This document shows, piece by piece, positions 1 to 7,463 of a DNA stretch of 11,038 nt. The position numbers were made by a program, and so were the translations under genes. Positions within the stretch are counted from its first letter, which is position 1, and each line of letters starts with the position of its first letter. Source of the DNA: Massilia sp. (GTDB lineage: Bacteria > Pseudomonadota > Gammaproteobacteria > Burkholderiales > Burkholderiaceae_D); contig DOUW01000456.1 in the NCBI GenBank assembly GCA_003520365.1, positions 5,077-16,114 on the forward strand, written 5' to 3'. The notes beneath the pieces are model-generated. The model had not been told where the DNA came from, searched no databases, and saw only the letters and a program-made list of their open reading frames with translations.

Positions 1-1
1 A

Positions 2-88
2 TGGCGCCGGATGCTCGATGGCGGAAAGATTACTTCTGCCGATCAGTTGTTTCGCCTTGCGATCGGGCTCATCCACAGCGAACGGTGA
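2..88 (+). CDS. C-terminal tail of an upstream gene, unidentified (partial)
   Basis: Frame 2 is open from the window edge to a TGA at 86-88 and encodes about 28 residues, beginning WRRMLDGGKI and ending AIGLIHSER. The stretch reads like an amphipathic helical protein end. About two thirds of its third codon positions are G or C, and a T-run follows the stop closely. The competing frame-1 reading across 1-420 has an unnatural composition. No family can be named from so short a tail, and an in-frame ATG at 11 is most likely internal. The call is an inference from reading frame and composition only; the fragment could also be non-coding. Confidence 0.4.
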   Translation, partial: WRRMLDGGKITSADQLFRLAIGLIHSER

Positions 89-102
89 CAGCGCCTTTTT
101 TT
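84..102 (+). terminator. Possible weak intrinsic terminator after the upstream gene
   Basis: GGTG (84-87) can pair with CGCC (92-95), with one G-U pair and an ACAG loop, followed directly by seven Ts (96-102). The stem is only 4 bp and overlaps the stop codon of the partial gene. Position and T-run fit a terminator; stem strength does not, so confidence is low. Confidence 0.25.
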
Positions 103-519
103 GCACCGCACCGCACATCGGCACGATGCCGATCAGTGCCACCCTCGTGCCCTGAAAACGAACTGGCCGCGACGCGCTTCGACATCCGGCTGCCCCATTT
201 CGGCACACGCCAAGGTCTGCCCTCGCTCTGTAACTTCGGGTTTTCCGGGGAGCTTGCCGCGCTTCATTTTGGTGCATTTATTGCCACGATCCAAGCCGAA
301 GCAAGCCTGATTACTGTAACGACAACTTTAGTCCATCAGCGCATTTTCGGAGGAGTTTTTTGCACTGCACAAAAAATTTTGTTCGGTAAAATTCGGCATA
401 ACTCAGCCTTCATTGCTTAGGCAAAATCGCAAAATCATCGTACGTCAAGCATATATTTCGAAAACATGCCAACGTAAATACGCTTCTTTACAACATTATC
501 AAATTTAAATTTCTAGTTG

Positions 520-554
520 TTGACAAGAATATCTTTCGGATGATTCCATTGACA
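520..554 (+). promoter_or_regulatory. Two TTGACA hexamers, candidate -35 elements for the first receptor
   Basis: Perfect sigma-70 -35 hexamers TTGACA occur at 520-525 and 549-554, 29 bp apart, in the AT-rich part of the intergenic region. Neither has a good -10 hexamer 16-18 bp downstream; the best candidates match only about half of TATAAT. If either is used, an activator or an alternative -10 would be needed. The transcription start therefore remains unknown. Confidence 0.3.
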
Positions 555-602
555 GGTTGGAAGATTTTCAAAGGCAAGTTTTGTCGTCTGATCTTTCAGT
601 TG

Positions 603-652
603 GTCGCTGGAGCGACACATCCGTCGCGGTGCTGCCTATGAGCGACACCGCG
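603..652 (+). promoter_or_regulatory. Structured 5' leader of the first receptor gene
   Basis: The leader can form a small hairpin GTCGCT/AGCGAC (603-608 and 611-616) and a 7-bp stem CGCGGTG/CACCGCG (625-631 and 646-652) with a 14-nt loop, ending 11 nt before the AAGGAG ribosome binding site. A second AGCGAC (641-646) lies within the repeated 9-mer GAGCGACAC (610-618 and 640-648) and could pair with the same GTCGCT, giving an alternative fold. The base pairing is seen in the sequence; a regulatory role is inference. Confidence 0.35.
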
Positions 653-663
653 TGTTTACCCCC

Positions 664-669
664 AAGGAG
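664..669 (+). promoter_or_regulatory. Ribosome binding site deciding the first receptor start
   Basis: AAGGAG lies 9 nt upstream of the ATG at 679. The same frame also has an upstream GTG at 652, but that codon precedes this Shine-Dalgarno sequence and would add nine residues ahead of a clean signal peptide. The site therefore supports 679. An immediately adjacent second ATG at 682 is also possible. Confidence 0.8.
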
Positions 670-678
670 TTTTGCAAA

Positions 679-3546
679 ATGATGGAAAAAATCTTGTCCC
701 GGTCGATCCACGCGATCTGCCTGGGCGGCATGACCCTCGGCATGCACGCTGCGTACGCCCAAGAAGCGTCCCAGCCGCTGCAGCGCGTCGAAGTCACCGG
801 TTCGCGTATTCGCCAAGTCGACCTGGAAACGGCCCAGCCGGTCCAGGTGATGACCCAGGAACAGATTCAGAAGACCGGCCTGGTTACCGTCGGCGACATC
901 CTGAATCAACTGTCGTCGGCCGGTTCGCCGGACTTCAGCAAGGGCGGCTCGCTGACCTCGAACCGTGAAAACGGTGGTCAGTACATCAACCTGCGCAACC
1001 TGGGCTCGCAACGCCTGCTGGTGCTGGTCGATGGCAAGCGCTGGTCCCAGACCGTCGACGGCTTCACCGACATGTCGACCGTTCCGTCGGCCATGATCGA
1101 CCGCATCGAAGTGCTGAAAGACGGCGCTTCGTCGATCTACGGCTCCGACGCGATCGCCGGCGTTGTCAACATCATTCTGAAAAAACGCCTCGAAGGCGGC
1201 CAGGCCAGCGTCTACATCGGCCGCAACCAGGAAGGTGACGGCAAGAGCAAGGACTTCTCCATCACCGCCGGCGCCAACAGCGACAAGGTCTCGCTGATGT
1301 TCGGCCTGTCGCACACCGAGCAAGGCGTGGTCTGGGCCAAGGACCGCCCGATCACCGCTTACCCGCGCACCGACAAGTACCCGACCGAAGGCCTGGGCGG
1401 CGGCCCATGGGCCAATATCTGGAACGCCGACGGCAGCATCGACAAGGTGCTGAACCACACCGGCGGCCCGCTGGGCGACGGCGTTGGCGCCGATTCGCGC
1501 GACCTGGCCAACTACCACGACTGGGACGGCTCCCTGGTGAACGACAAGTTCAACAGCGCCTCGCAGATGATGTTCCAGATGCCGACCAAGCTCGACACCC
1601 TGTTCACCAAGGGCACCGTCGAACTGCCGTACGGCATGCAGTTCCAGACCACCGCGATGTTCTCGCAGCGTAAGTCGAGCGCCCAGGTCGCCGGCTATCC
1701 GCTGCAAACCGGCACCCAGTCGTCGTACCCGGTCTACATCGACAAGGACAGCTACTACAACCCGCTCGGCAGCTCGGTCGTCGGCTCCGCCGCCGCACAG
1801 GACATGTCGTTCCAGCGCCGCACCGTCGAAGTGCCGCGCGTGACCGAGAACCGCAACGATACCTTCCACGTCGACGCCAGCCTGTCGGGCGACTTCGAAA
1901 TGCGCGCGATGCCGTGGAACTGGAGCGTTGGCTACAACCACAGCTCGGTCAAGGGCTCGACCCTGGGCACCGGCAACGTCAACCTGCTGAACCTGAAGAA
2001 GGCCCTGGGCCCATCGTTCATGAACGCGTCGGGCGTCGTCCAGTGCGGCACGGCTGCAAACCCGATCGCCCTGGCCGAGTGCGTGCCGTTCAACATCGCA
2101 GGCGGTCCGTCGGCTTCGACCCCGGAAGCACTGCGCTACGTCATGTCGACCGGCCAGGCAACCTATGGCAGCACGGTCAACAGCGCAACCGCCGACATCG
2201 GCGGTGAAGTCTTCGCTCTGCCAGCAGGCAACGTCGGCATCGCCGGCGGCCTGGAGCACCGCGAAGTGCGCGGCTACGACCGCCCGGGTCAGTTCGAGCA
2301 ATCGGGCTACTCGAGCGACCTGGCCGGCAACCCGACCTTCGGCCGCTACACCGTCAAGGAAGCTTACCTCGAAGCGAACGTACCGATCCTGAAGGACCTG
2401 CCGTTTGCGGAACTGCTGAGCATCAACCTGGCAACCCGCTACTCGGACTACAGCAACGTCGGCGATACCACCAACAGCAAAGCCAGCTTCATGTGGAAAC
2501 CGACCAAAGACCTGCTGGTCCGCGGTACCTGGGCTGAAGGCTTCCGTGCTCCGGCACTGGGCGACACCTTCGGTGGCGGCCAGCAGTCCTTCGACGACTA
2601 CCTGGATCCTTGCGATGCCCTGTACGGCCAGCGTAGCGACCCAGCCGTCGCGGCACGCTGCGCGGCAGCCGGCGCAGGCGCCAACTTCCGCCAGCTCGAC
2701 CAGACCGGCGTGCCGATCACCAGCGGCGGTGGCGGCCAGAGCCCGTATCCGTTCATGGCCAGCGCCGGCAATGCCGAGCTGACCCCGGAAACGGCCAAGA
2801 CCAAGACCATCGGCTTCGTGTACAACCCGTCGTTCCTGCCAGGCTTCTCGGCATCGCTCGACTGGTTCAACATCAAGGTCAGCAACATCATCACCGCCAT
2901 TGGCGCGACCGATGTTGCCGAGTACTGCTACGTGCAGGGCATCCAGGGCTACTGCGATGCGCTCAAGCGTGACCCGGCCACCGGCCAGATCATCGCCCTG
3001 AACCGCGGCAACGCCAACAAGGGTATCCTGGAAACCGAAGGTCTCGACCTGTCGCTGTCCTACCGCCTGAAGCGTACCGCCTACGGCCAGTTCGGCGTGC
3101 GTTCGGAAACCAGCTACGTCGACAAGCTGCGCGACCAGGAAGCTGCTGGCGAAGAGTGGACCGACTACGCCGGCCAGTACTTCTACAACCGCGTGAAGTC
3201 GAACCTGTCGCTGGACTGGAACCTGGGCAACTGGAACGCGACCTGGACCGCCCGCTACTACAGCGGCGTGAAGGATCGTTGCTTCAAGACCAATGCAGTC
3301 GAGTGCTCGAACATCGGCGGCGAAGCAAGCTGGGGCAAGAACTACAACAAACTGGGCAGCGTCACGTATAACGACGTAAGCGTCGGCTACAAGACCGCCT
3401 GGAATGGCCAGGTCCTGGTTGGTATCAACAACGTGTTCGACAAGAAGCCACGCATGACCGTGTCGGGCGCTGCTTCGTCGTCGTACGTCGATGCCGACTT
3501 CCCGATCGACCGCTTCTTCTACGTCCGCTACAACCAGTCGTTCTAA
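679..3546 (+). CDS. TonB-dependent outer-membrane receptor, 955 aa, substrate unknown
   Basis: Outer-membrane active transporter that takes up a ligand using energy from TonB-ExbB-ExbD. The 955-aa protein has a Sec signal peptide (residues 1-27, cleavage AYA|Q) and a short TonB-box-like stretch RVEVTGS (36-42). The plug domain (about 50-170) includes LRNLG (from 105), LLVLVDGKR (113-121) and the hallmark [17 protein letters not shown] (148-164). A large beta-barrel (about 175-955) ends in FYVRYNQSF with a C-terminal phenylalanine, the usual BAM recognition end. There is no N-terminal STN signalling domain. It belongs to the long COG1629-type receptors; CVPFN (468-472) resembles a motif common in that group. 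Eight mature cysteines fall in four close pairs (456/468, 645/661, 750/759, 868/876), probably loop disulfides. No adjacent gene reveals the ligand. The gene has its own leader and terminator, so it is probably monocistronic. Confidence 0.93.
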   Translation: MMEKILSRSIHAICLGGMTLGMHAAYAQEASQPLQRVEVTGSRIRQVDLETAQPVQVMTQEQIQKTGLVTVGDILNQLSSAGSPDFSKGGSLTSNRENGGQYINLRNLGSQRLLVLVDGKRWSQTVDGFTDMSTVPSAMIDRIEVLKDGASSIYGSDAIAGVVNIILKKRLEGGQASVYIGRNQEGDGKSKDFSITAGANSDKVSLMFGLSHTEQGVVWAKDRPITAYPRTDKYPTEGLGGGPWANIWNADGSIDKVLNHTGGPLGDGVGADSRDLANYHDWDGSLVNDKFNSASQMMFQMPTKLDTLFTKGTVELPYGMQFQTTAMFSQRKSSAQVAGYPLQTGTQSSYPVYIDKDSYYNPLGSSVVGSAAAQDMSFQRRTVEVPRVTENRNDTFHVDASLSGDFEMRAMPWNWSVGYNHSSVKGSTLGTGNVNLLNLKKALGPSFMNASGVVQCGTAANPIALAECVPFNIAGGPSASTPEALRYVMSTGQATYGSTVNSATADIGGEVFALPAGNVGIAGGLEHREVRGYDRPGQFEQSGYSSDLAGNPTFGRYTVKEAYLEANVPILKDLPFAELLSINLATRYSDYSNVGDTTNSKASFMWKPTKDLLVRGTWAEGFRAPALGDTFGGGQQSFDDYLDPCDALYGQRSDPAVAARCAAAGAGANFRQLDQTGVPITSGGGGQSPYPFMASAGNAELTPETAKTKTIGFVYNPSFLPGFSASLDWFNIKVSNIITAIGATDVAEYCYVQGIQGYCDALKRDPATGQIIALNRGNANKGILETEGLDLSLSYRLKRTAYGQFGVRSETSYVDKLRDQEAAGEEWTDYAGQYFYNRVKSNLSLDWNLGNWNATWTARYYSGVKDRCFKTNAVECSNIGGEASWGKNYNKLGSVTYNDVSVGYKTAWNGQVLVGINNVFDKKPRMTVSGAASSSYVDADFPIDRFFYVRYNQSF

Positions 3547-3553
3547 TGGCGCG

Positions 3554-3597
3554 GGTCCGCAAGGACCTTGCCTGAAGAGCTGACGCGTTAAAGCGTC
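3554..3597 (+). other. Two hairpins in the 3' UTR of the first receptor
   Basis: After the stop codon, GGTCC (3554-3558) pairs with GGACC (3563-3567) around a GCAA (GNRA-type) tetraloop, and GACGC (3582-3586) pairs with GCGTC (3593-3597) around GTTAAA. With the terminator that follows, the 3' UTR contains three consecutive stems. They may stabilise the transcript end against exonucleases; a 3'-derived small RNA is also possible. The pairing is visible and the role is inferred. Confidence 0.45.
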
Positions 3598-3601
3598 GGG
3601 C

Positions 3602-3636
3602 AAATGCCCGCCAGGTTCGCCTGGCGGGCATTTTTT
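3602..3636 (+). terminator. Strong intrinsic terminator after the first receptor
   Basis: A perfect 14-bp inverted repeat (3602-3615 and 3620-3633; core GCCCGCCAGG/CCTGGCGGGC) closes a TTCG tetraloop and runs into six Ts (3631-3636). This should end the receptor transcript and separates it from map, whose start codon lies 60 nt further on. Confidence 0.92.
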
Positions 3637-3647
3637 ATGCACTGCGG

Positions 3648-3653
3648 TATCAT
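3648..3653 (+). promoter_or_regulatory. map: Candidate -10 element of the map promoter
   Basis: TATCAT matches TATAAT at five of six positions and lies 43 nt before the map start, just downstream of the terminator. A 17-bp spacer would put the -35 at 3625-3630 (CGGGCA, three of six), inside the terminator stem. A promoter is needed here because the terminator isolates map from the receptor, but this particular assignment is weak. Confidence 0.35.
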
Positions 3654-3696
3654 GACGGATTGCGCGGCGCGGCCGCGGCTATCCAACAAGCAAAAC

Positions 3697-4458
3697 ATGG
3701 CAATCAAACTCAAGAACGACAAGGACATCGCGAAGATGCGCGTCGCCGGCCGCCTCGCGGCCGAAGTGCTGGAAATGATCGGCGAGTACGTCGTTCCCGG
3801 CGTCTCCACCGAGGAACTCGACCGGCGCTGCAACGAATACATCCGCAAGGTGCAGAAGGCCACGCCGGCCAACGTCGGCTACCACGGCTTCCCGAAAACC
3901 CTGTGCACCTCGGTCAACGGCGTGGTCTGCCACGGCATCCCGAGCGAAAACGAGATCCTGAAGGACGGCGACATCATCAACATCGACGTCACCGTGATCA
4001 AGGACGGCTGGCACGGCGACACCAGCCGCATGTACTACGCCGGCACCCCGAGCCCCGAGGCGAAACGCCTGGTCGACACCACTTTCGAGTGCATGATGGC
4101 GGGCATCCGCACCGTCCGTCCGGGTTCGCGCCTGGGCGACGTCGGCCACGCGATCCAGAAGCTGGCCGAAAGCGCCGGCTACTCGGTGGTGCGCGACTAC
4201 TGCGGCCACGGCATCGGCCGCGTCTACCACGAGGACCCGCAGGTGCTGCACTACGGCCGTCCGAACACCGGCCTGCTGCTGAAGGAAGGCATGACCTTCA
4301 CGGTCGAGCCGATGATCAACATCGGCGCCGAGGAAACCAACCAGCTCGACGACGGCTGGACCGTGGTCACGGCCGACGGCTCGCTGTCGGCCCAGTGGGA
4401 ACACATGATCGCCGTGACCGCCAACGGTTTCGAGATCCTGACGCCCTGGCCGAAATAA
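3697..4458 (+). CDS. map: Type I methionine aminopeptidase
   Basis: Cytoplasmic metalloenzyme that removes the initiator methionine from nascent proteins when the second residue is small. The 253-aa product covers the whole pita-bread fold. The di-metal ligands D97, D108, H171, E204 and E235 and the catalytic histidines H79 and H178 occur at the same numbers as in E. coli Map, in the motifs VCHGIP, NIDVTV, HGDTSRM, CGHGIG, TVEPMI and QWEHMI. The enzyme is therefore expected to be active. The ATG at 3697 is chosen because MAIKLKNDKDIAKMRVAG matches the family N-terminus; an ATG in the same frame at 3604 lies inside the preceding terminator. There is no strong Shine-Dalgarno sequence. The gene sits alone between two TonB receptors, without rpsB, tsf or glnD, the neighbours often found beside bacterial map; a second genomic copy is possible. 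Confidence 0.95.
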   Translation: MAIKLKNDKDIAKMRVAGRLAAEVLEMIGEYVVPGVSTEELDRRCNEYIRKVQKATPANVGYHGFPKTLCTSVNGVVCHGIPSENEILKDGDIINIDVTVIKDGWHGDTSRMYYAGTPSPEAKRLVDTTFECMMAGIRTVRPGSRLGDVGHAIQKLAESAGYSVVRDYCGHGIGRVYHEDPQVLHYGRPNTGLLLKEGMTFTVEPMINIGAEETNQLDDGWTVVTADGSLSAQWEHMIAVTANGFEILTPWPK

Positions 4459-4477
4459 GGCCCCGTCCTGCGCCTGC

Positions 4478-4528
4478 GCGGCGGTGCATGCGCCGCCCGC
4501 GCCCTCCACGCCCGGCATCGTATGCCGG
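4478..4528 (+). other. Two GC-rich hairpins downstream of map
   Basis: GCGGCG (4478-4483) pairs with CGCCGC (4491-4496), and CCGGCAT (4512-4518) pairs with ATGCCGG (4522-4528) around a 3-nt loop. Neither is followed by a T-run. They may act as the map transcript end or be an ordinary GC-rich spacer; nothing proves termination. Confidence 0.3.
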
Positions 4529-4602
4529 CACCGCGGCGCCACGCGTCCGCAAGATGGGCAGCATTTCATTGTATGCCAGCCCTCAGCAAGGCAATGTTGT
4601 TT

Positions 4603-4642
4603 TTTGGATATTTTCGAGCGCAATATTGCGTATGTATCCAAA
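4603..4642. promoter_or_regulatory. Nested inverted repeat, candidate regulator-binding site
   Basis: Perfect 8-bp arms TTTGGATA (4603-4610) and TATCCAAA (4635-4642) enclose a perfect 12-bp palindrome CGCAATATTGCG (4619-4630). The two symmetry centres are only about 2 bp apart. The element ends 5 bp before the candidate -35 of the second receptor, and its centre lies about 60 bp upstream of the predicted transcription start, a position used by class I activators. It lies in an AT-rich patch. The symmetry is seen directly; regulator identity and sign of control are unknown. Confidence 0.5.
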
Positions 4643-4647
4643 GCAAA

Positions 4648-4676
4648 TTGACGTATTTACATTTCCCGTGTTTCAT
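4648..4676 (+). promoter_or_regulatory. Candidate sigma-70 promoter of the second receptor
   Basis: A -35 element TTGACG (4648-4653, five of six) and a -10 element TTTCAT (4671-4676, four of six) are separated by exactly 17 bp. The predicted start near 4683 gives a leader of about 53 nt. That leader contains a short GTATC/GATAC stem (4705-4709 and 4718-4722) abutting the ribosome binding site. Confidence 0.45.
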
Positions 4677-4722
4677 TACTGACAGCCTCGCGCCCAAGGT
4701 GCGGGTATCTCATTTCTGATAC

Positions 4723-4728
4723 GGGGAG
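4723..4728 (+). promoter_or_regulatory. Ribosome binding site deciding the second receptor start
   Basis: GGGGAG lies 7 nt before the ATG at 4736. Two TTG codons at 4730 and 4733 are in frame but too close to this site, so 4736 is preferred. The resulting N-terminus is a clean signal peptide. Confidence 0.75.
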
Positions 4729-4735
4729 TTTGTTG

Positions 4736-7447
4736 ATGATCAAAGAAAGAGTGTTATCGCAGTCTGTGCGTCTGATCTGTGCCGCCGGCGCCCTTGGCGC
4801 CACCCTGCTGGTCAATCCAGCCGCGGCCCAGGACACCACCGGACAAGCGATGCAGCGCGTCGTCGTGACCGGTTCGGCCATCAAGCGCATCGATGCCGAG
4901 ACCGCGGTGCCGGTCACGGTGGTGCGGGTGGAAGAACTGAAGAAACAGGGTCTCACCACCGTCGAACAGGTGCTCTCCAACCTGGCCCCGGTCCAGGCCT
5001 CGCAGGGAACCAGCCAGGTGGTCGGCCTGAGCACCGGCGGCGCTTCCTTCGCCGACATGCGCGGCATCGGCGCCAACAAGACCCTGGTGCTGCTCAACGG
5101 CCGGCGCCTGGCCAACAATGCTTTCGACAGTTCCGCGCCGGACCTGAACATGATCCCGTTCGCCGCGCTCGAGCGCGTCGAAGTGCTGCGCGACGGTGCC
5201 TCGTCGCTGTACGGCTCGGACGCGGTCGGCGGCGTCATCAACTTCATCACCCGCAAGGACTTCACCGGCGGCACCGCCACCATCGGCTACGACAAGCCGG
5301 AACACCCGGGCGGCGTCTCAAAGAACGCCAACCTCGGCTTCGGCTACGGTGACCTCGCATCGGACGGCTTCAACTTCTTCGCCGTCGGCGGCTTCCAGAA
5401 GCAGGACAGCGTCGGCGGCCTGCAGCGCCCGTTCAACACGCGCTATCCGGGCGGCCTGTCGCCGACCACTGCTCCGGCCAACTATTTCCAGGAAGGCGAC
5501 GTCGGCAACCCGGCCGGCCCGGACTGCACCAGCGCGCCGAACCTGATTCCGGCCGGCGACGGCCTGTCGTGCTACATGACGACCTCGAGCTTCGTCGATT
5601 ACATCCCGAAGAGCGAACGCGCCACCGGCCTGTTCAAGGGCACGCTGAAGCTGCCGCAGAACCATGAACTGGGCCTGGAATACCTGGTCAGCCGCAGCCG
5701 CGTCGAAAGCCAGATCGCGCCGGTACCCTACGGCGGCCTGTACATGAACCGCGTGCGCCCGAACGGCACGCTGAACCCCTACTTCCCGGGTAACCCGGGC
5801 GCCATTGCGCCGACCATCCCGATCGACCCGACCTTCGTCGCCGAAACCGGCTTGCCGCCGGGCGTCCAGCCGGGCTACCTGAACGTCAAGTGGCGTGACC
5901 TGCCGAACGGCGTGCGCGCGGGCGACGACATCAACCGCCAGCAGCGCTTCGTCGCATCGCTGTCGGGCGCGATGGCGGGCTGGGACTACACGGCCGCCCT
6001 GAGCTACAACGAGAACAAGGTGACCTCGAAGCTGAAGGGCTACAGCGACGGCGGCATCATCTCGGCCGGTGTCCTGAACGGCATCATCAACCCCTTCGGC
6101 GAGCAGAGTGCCGAGGGCATGGCACTGATCGAAAGCGCCGCCCTCGACGGCACGATCCAGACCGCCAAGGGCACGACCAAGACCTTCGACTTCAGCGCCA
6201 GCCGCGAACTGGGCGACTGGGTCGGCGCCGGCAAGAACGTCGCACTGGCGTTCGGCGGCCAGGCCAGCCGCGAAAACTTCAGCAACCGCGCCAACAGCGA
6301 GTACGCGGAAAAAGTCGTGGCCAGCACCGGCATCGACCCCAACCTGTTCAACGCCGGCTCGCGCACCGTGTACGCCGCGTTCGCCGAGCTGAACGTGCCG
6401 GTGCTCGCCAACCTGGACGTGACCGCAGCGGTCCGCTACGACAAGTACAGCGATTTCGGCAGCACCACGAATCCGAAGTTCGGCTTCCGCTACCAGCCAT
6501 CGAGCACGCTGCTGGTGCGCGGCTCCTATTCGACCGGTTTCCGCGCCCCTTCGCTGTACGAGATCAACGCCGCCCAGACCTACACCAACACTTCGCAGCA
6601 GGATGATCCGATCAACTGCCCGGGCGGCACTGCGATTCCGGGCAAGAGCCCGGCCACCAATTGCGCCCAGCAGTTCCAGGCGCTGTTCGGCGGCAACCAG
6701 AGTCTCGATCCGGAAGAATCGAAAAACCTCACCTTCGGCGTGGTGTTCGAGCCGATCAACAACCTGACCCTGGGCGCCGACCTGTACCGCATCGAGCTCG
6801 AGAAGCAGATCGGTTCGCTCAGCGAGAACGACGTGTTCGCCGATCCGGCGAAGTATGCCAGCCTGTACCACCGCAACGGCGCCGGCAACCTGTCGACCGA
6901 CGGCTCGCAGTGCCCGAACCCGGCCACCTGCGGCTACGTCGACCTGCGCACCCAGAACCTGGGCGGCCTGAAGACCGACGGCGTCGACCTGACCGCCGCC
7001 TACCGCCTGCGCGCTGGCGACTGGGGCAACTTCAACCTCGGCCTGAACAGCACCTGGGTGCACAGGTACGAGTACCAGAACGAAGAAGGCGGCGAGTGGA
7101 ACCAGAACGTCGGCATCTTCTCGGGCGTGGGTCCGGTGTTCCGTTGGCAGCACTCGGCAAGCGTGAACTGGAGCCGCGGCGAGTTCGGCGCCGGCCTGAC
7201 GGCCCGCCACAAGACCGGCTATGTCGACCAGGATCCGGAATTCCGCGTGGCGTCCTACACCACCGTCGACAGCTACCTGTCCTGGACCCAGCCGAAAGGC
7301 TTCGGGGTGACCTTCGGCGTGCGTAACCTGTTCGACCGCGAACCGCCGCTGAGCTACCAGGACCAGACCTTCCAGGCTGGCTACGATCCGCGCTACACCG
7401 ATGCGATCGGCCGTACCTTCTACGTGCGTGGCACCTACACGTTCTAA
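4736..7447 (+). CDS. TonB-dependent outer-membrane receptor, 903 aa, substrate unknown
   Basis: A second TonB-energised outer-membrane transporter, distantly related to the one at 679. It has a Sec signal peptide (1-31, cleavage AAA|Q) and a TonB-box-like RVVVTGS (41-47). The plug carries MRGIG (108-112), KTLVLLNGRR (115-124) and DGASSLYGSDAVGGVIN (153-169). The barrel (about 180-903) ends in TFYVRGTYTF with a terminal phenylalanine. Six mature cysteines form three close pairs (264/279, 628/643, 726/732), fewer and differently placed than in the first receptor. Plug motifs align between the two, but the barrels and loops differ, so they are old paralogues with probably different ligands. The gene has its own promoter candidate and a strong terminator, so it is probably monocistronic. 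The ligand is not evident from the sequence. Confidence 0.93.
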   Translation: MIKERVLSQSVRLICAAGALGATLLVNPAAAQDTTGQAMQRVVVTGSAIKRIDAETAVPVTVVRVEELKKQGLTTVEQVLSNLAPVQASQGTSQVVGLSTGGASFADMRGIGANKTLVLLNGRRLANNAFDSSAPDLNMIPFAALERVEVLRDGASSLYGSDAVGGVINFITRKDFTGGTATIGYDKPEHPGGVSKNANLGFGYGDLASDGFNFFAVGGFQKQDSVGGLQRPFNTRYPGGLSPTTAPANYFQEGDVGNPAGPDCTSAPNLIPAGDGLSCYMTTSSFVDYIPKSERATGLFKGTLKLPQNHELGLEYLVSRSRVESQIAPVPYGGLYMNRVRPNGTLNPYFPGNPGAIAPTIPIDPTFVAETGLPPGVQPGYLNVKWRDLPNGVRAGDDINRQQRFVASLSGAMAGWDYTAALSYNENKVTSKLKGYSDGGIISAGVLNGIINPFGEQSAEGMALIESAALDGTIQTAKGTTKTFDFSASRELGDWVGAGKNVALAFGGQASRENFSNRANSEYAEKVVASTGIDPNLFNAGSRTVYAAFAELNVPVLANLDVTAAVRYDKYSDFGSTTNPKFGFRYQPSSTLLVRGSYSTGFRAPSLYEINAAQTYTNTSQQDDPINCPGGTAIPGKSPATNCAQQFQALFGGNQSLDPEESKNLTFGVVFEPINNLTLGADLYRIELEKQIGSLSENDVFADPAKYASLYHRNGAGNLSTDGSQCPNPATCGYVDLRTQNLGGLKTDGVDLTAAYRLRAGDWGNFNLGLNSTWVHRYEYQNEEGGEWNQNVGIFSGVGPVFRWQHSASVNWSRGEFGAGLTARHKTGYVDQDPEFRVASYTTVDSYLSWTQPKGFGVTFGVRNLFDREPPLSYQDQTFQAGYDPRYTDAIGRTFYVRGTYTF

Positions 7448-7463
7448 TCAAGGTACAGGCAAC

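Larger units (their letters stand above)
89..678. other. Long non-coding region upstream of the first TonB receptor
   Basis: About 590 bp without a convincing gene. The left part (to about 340) is moderately GC-rich and holds a 7-bp inverted repeat GGCACGA/TCGTGCC (120-126 and 145-151) and an 11-bp direct repeat TGCCGATCAGT (37-47 and 127-137). The right part (about 340-560) is clearly AT-rich. It contains an inverted repeat TTTTTTG/CAAAAAA (356-362 and 370-376), a tandem GCAAAATC (421-428 and 429-436) and a 12-bp palindrome AAATTTAAATTT (501-512). AT-rich DNA of this kind in a high-GC genome often carries promoters and regulator sites. No known riboswitch was recognised. Confidence 0.7.

Noticed and set aside
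260..276. NtrC-like 17-mer matching TGCACC-N5-GGTGCA at most positions
   Set aside because: Only the right half GGTGCA is intact, there is no second site nearby, and no sigma-54 promoter with correct GG-N10-GC spacing was found; 349-363 is off by one base.
1..420. A 139-codon plus-strand frame open from the first base
   Set aside because: The translation has an unnatural mix of residues, extends into an AT-rich non-coding stretch, has no ribosome binding site in the window, and conflicts with the more protein-like frame-2 tail ending at 88.
652..678. Upstream GTG start adding nine residues to the first receptor
   Set aside because: It precedes the AAGGAG ribosome binding site and would spoil the signal peptide; ATG 679 is better supported.
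568..3642. A 1024-codon open frame on the minus strand, antisense to the first receptor
   Set aside because: Its composition (rich in V, A, R, Q, D, H) is typical of the shadow frame of a GC-rich gene, in which stops are suppressed by the plus-strand codon bias. It has no recognisable domain, and the plus-strand receptor has a full set of family motifs. It also runs through the terminator hairpin.
3604..3696. 31-residue N-terminal extension of map from an ATG at 3604
   Set aside because: That start lies inside the terminator stem, and the family N-terminus begins at the ATG at 3697, which aligns residue for residue with E. coli Map catalytic numbering.
5318..7210. A 630-codon minus-strand open frame antisense to the second receptor
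   Set aside because: Same shadow-frame composition, no domain, and lies wholly within a well-supported plus-strand gene.
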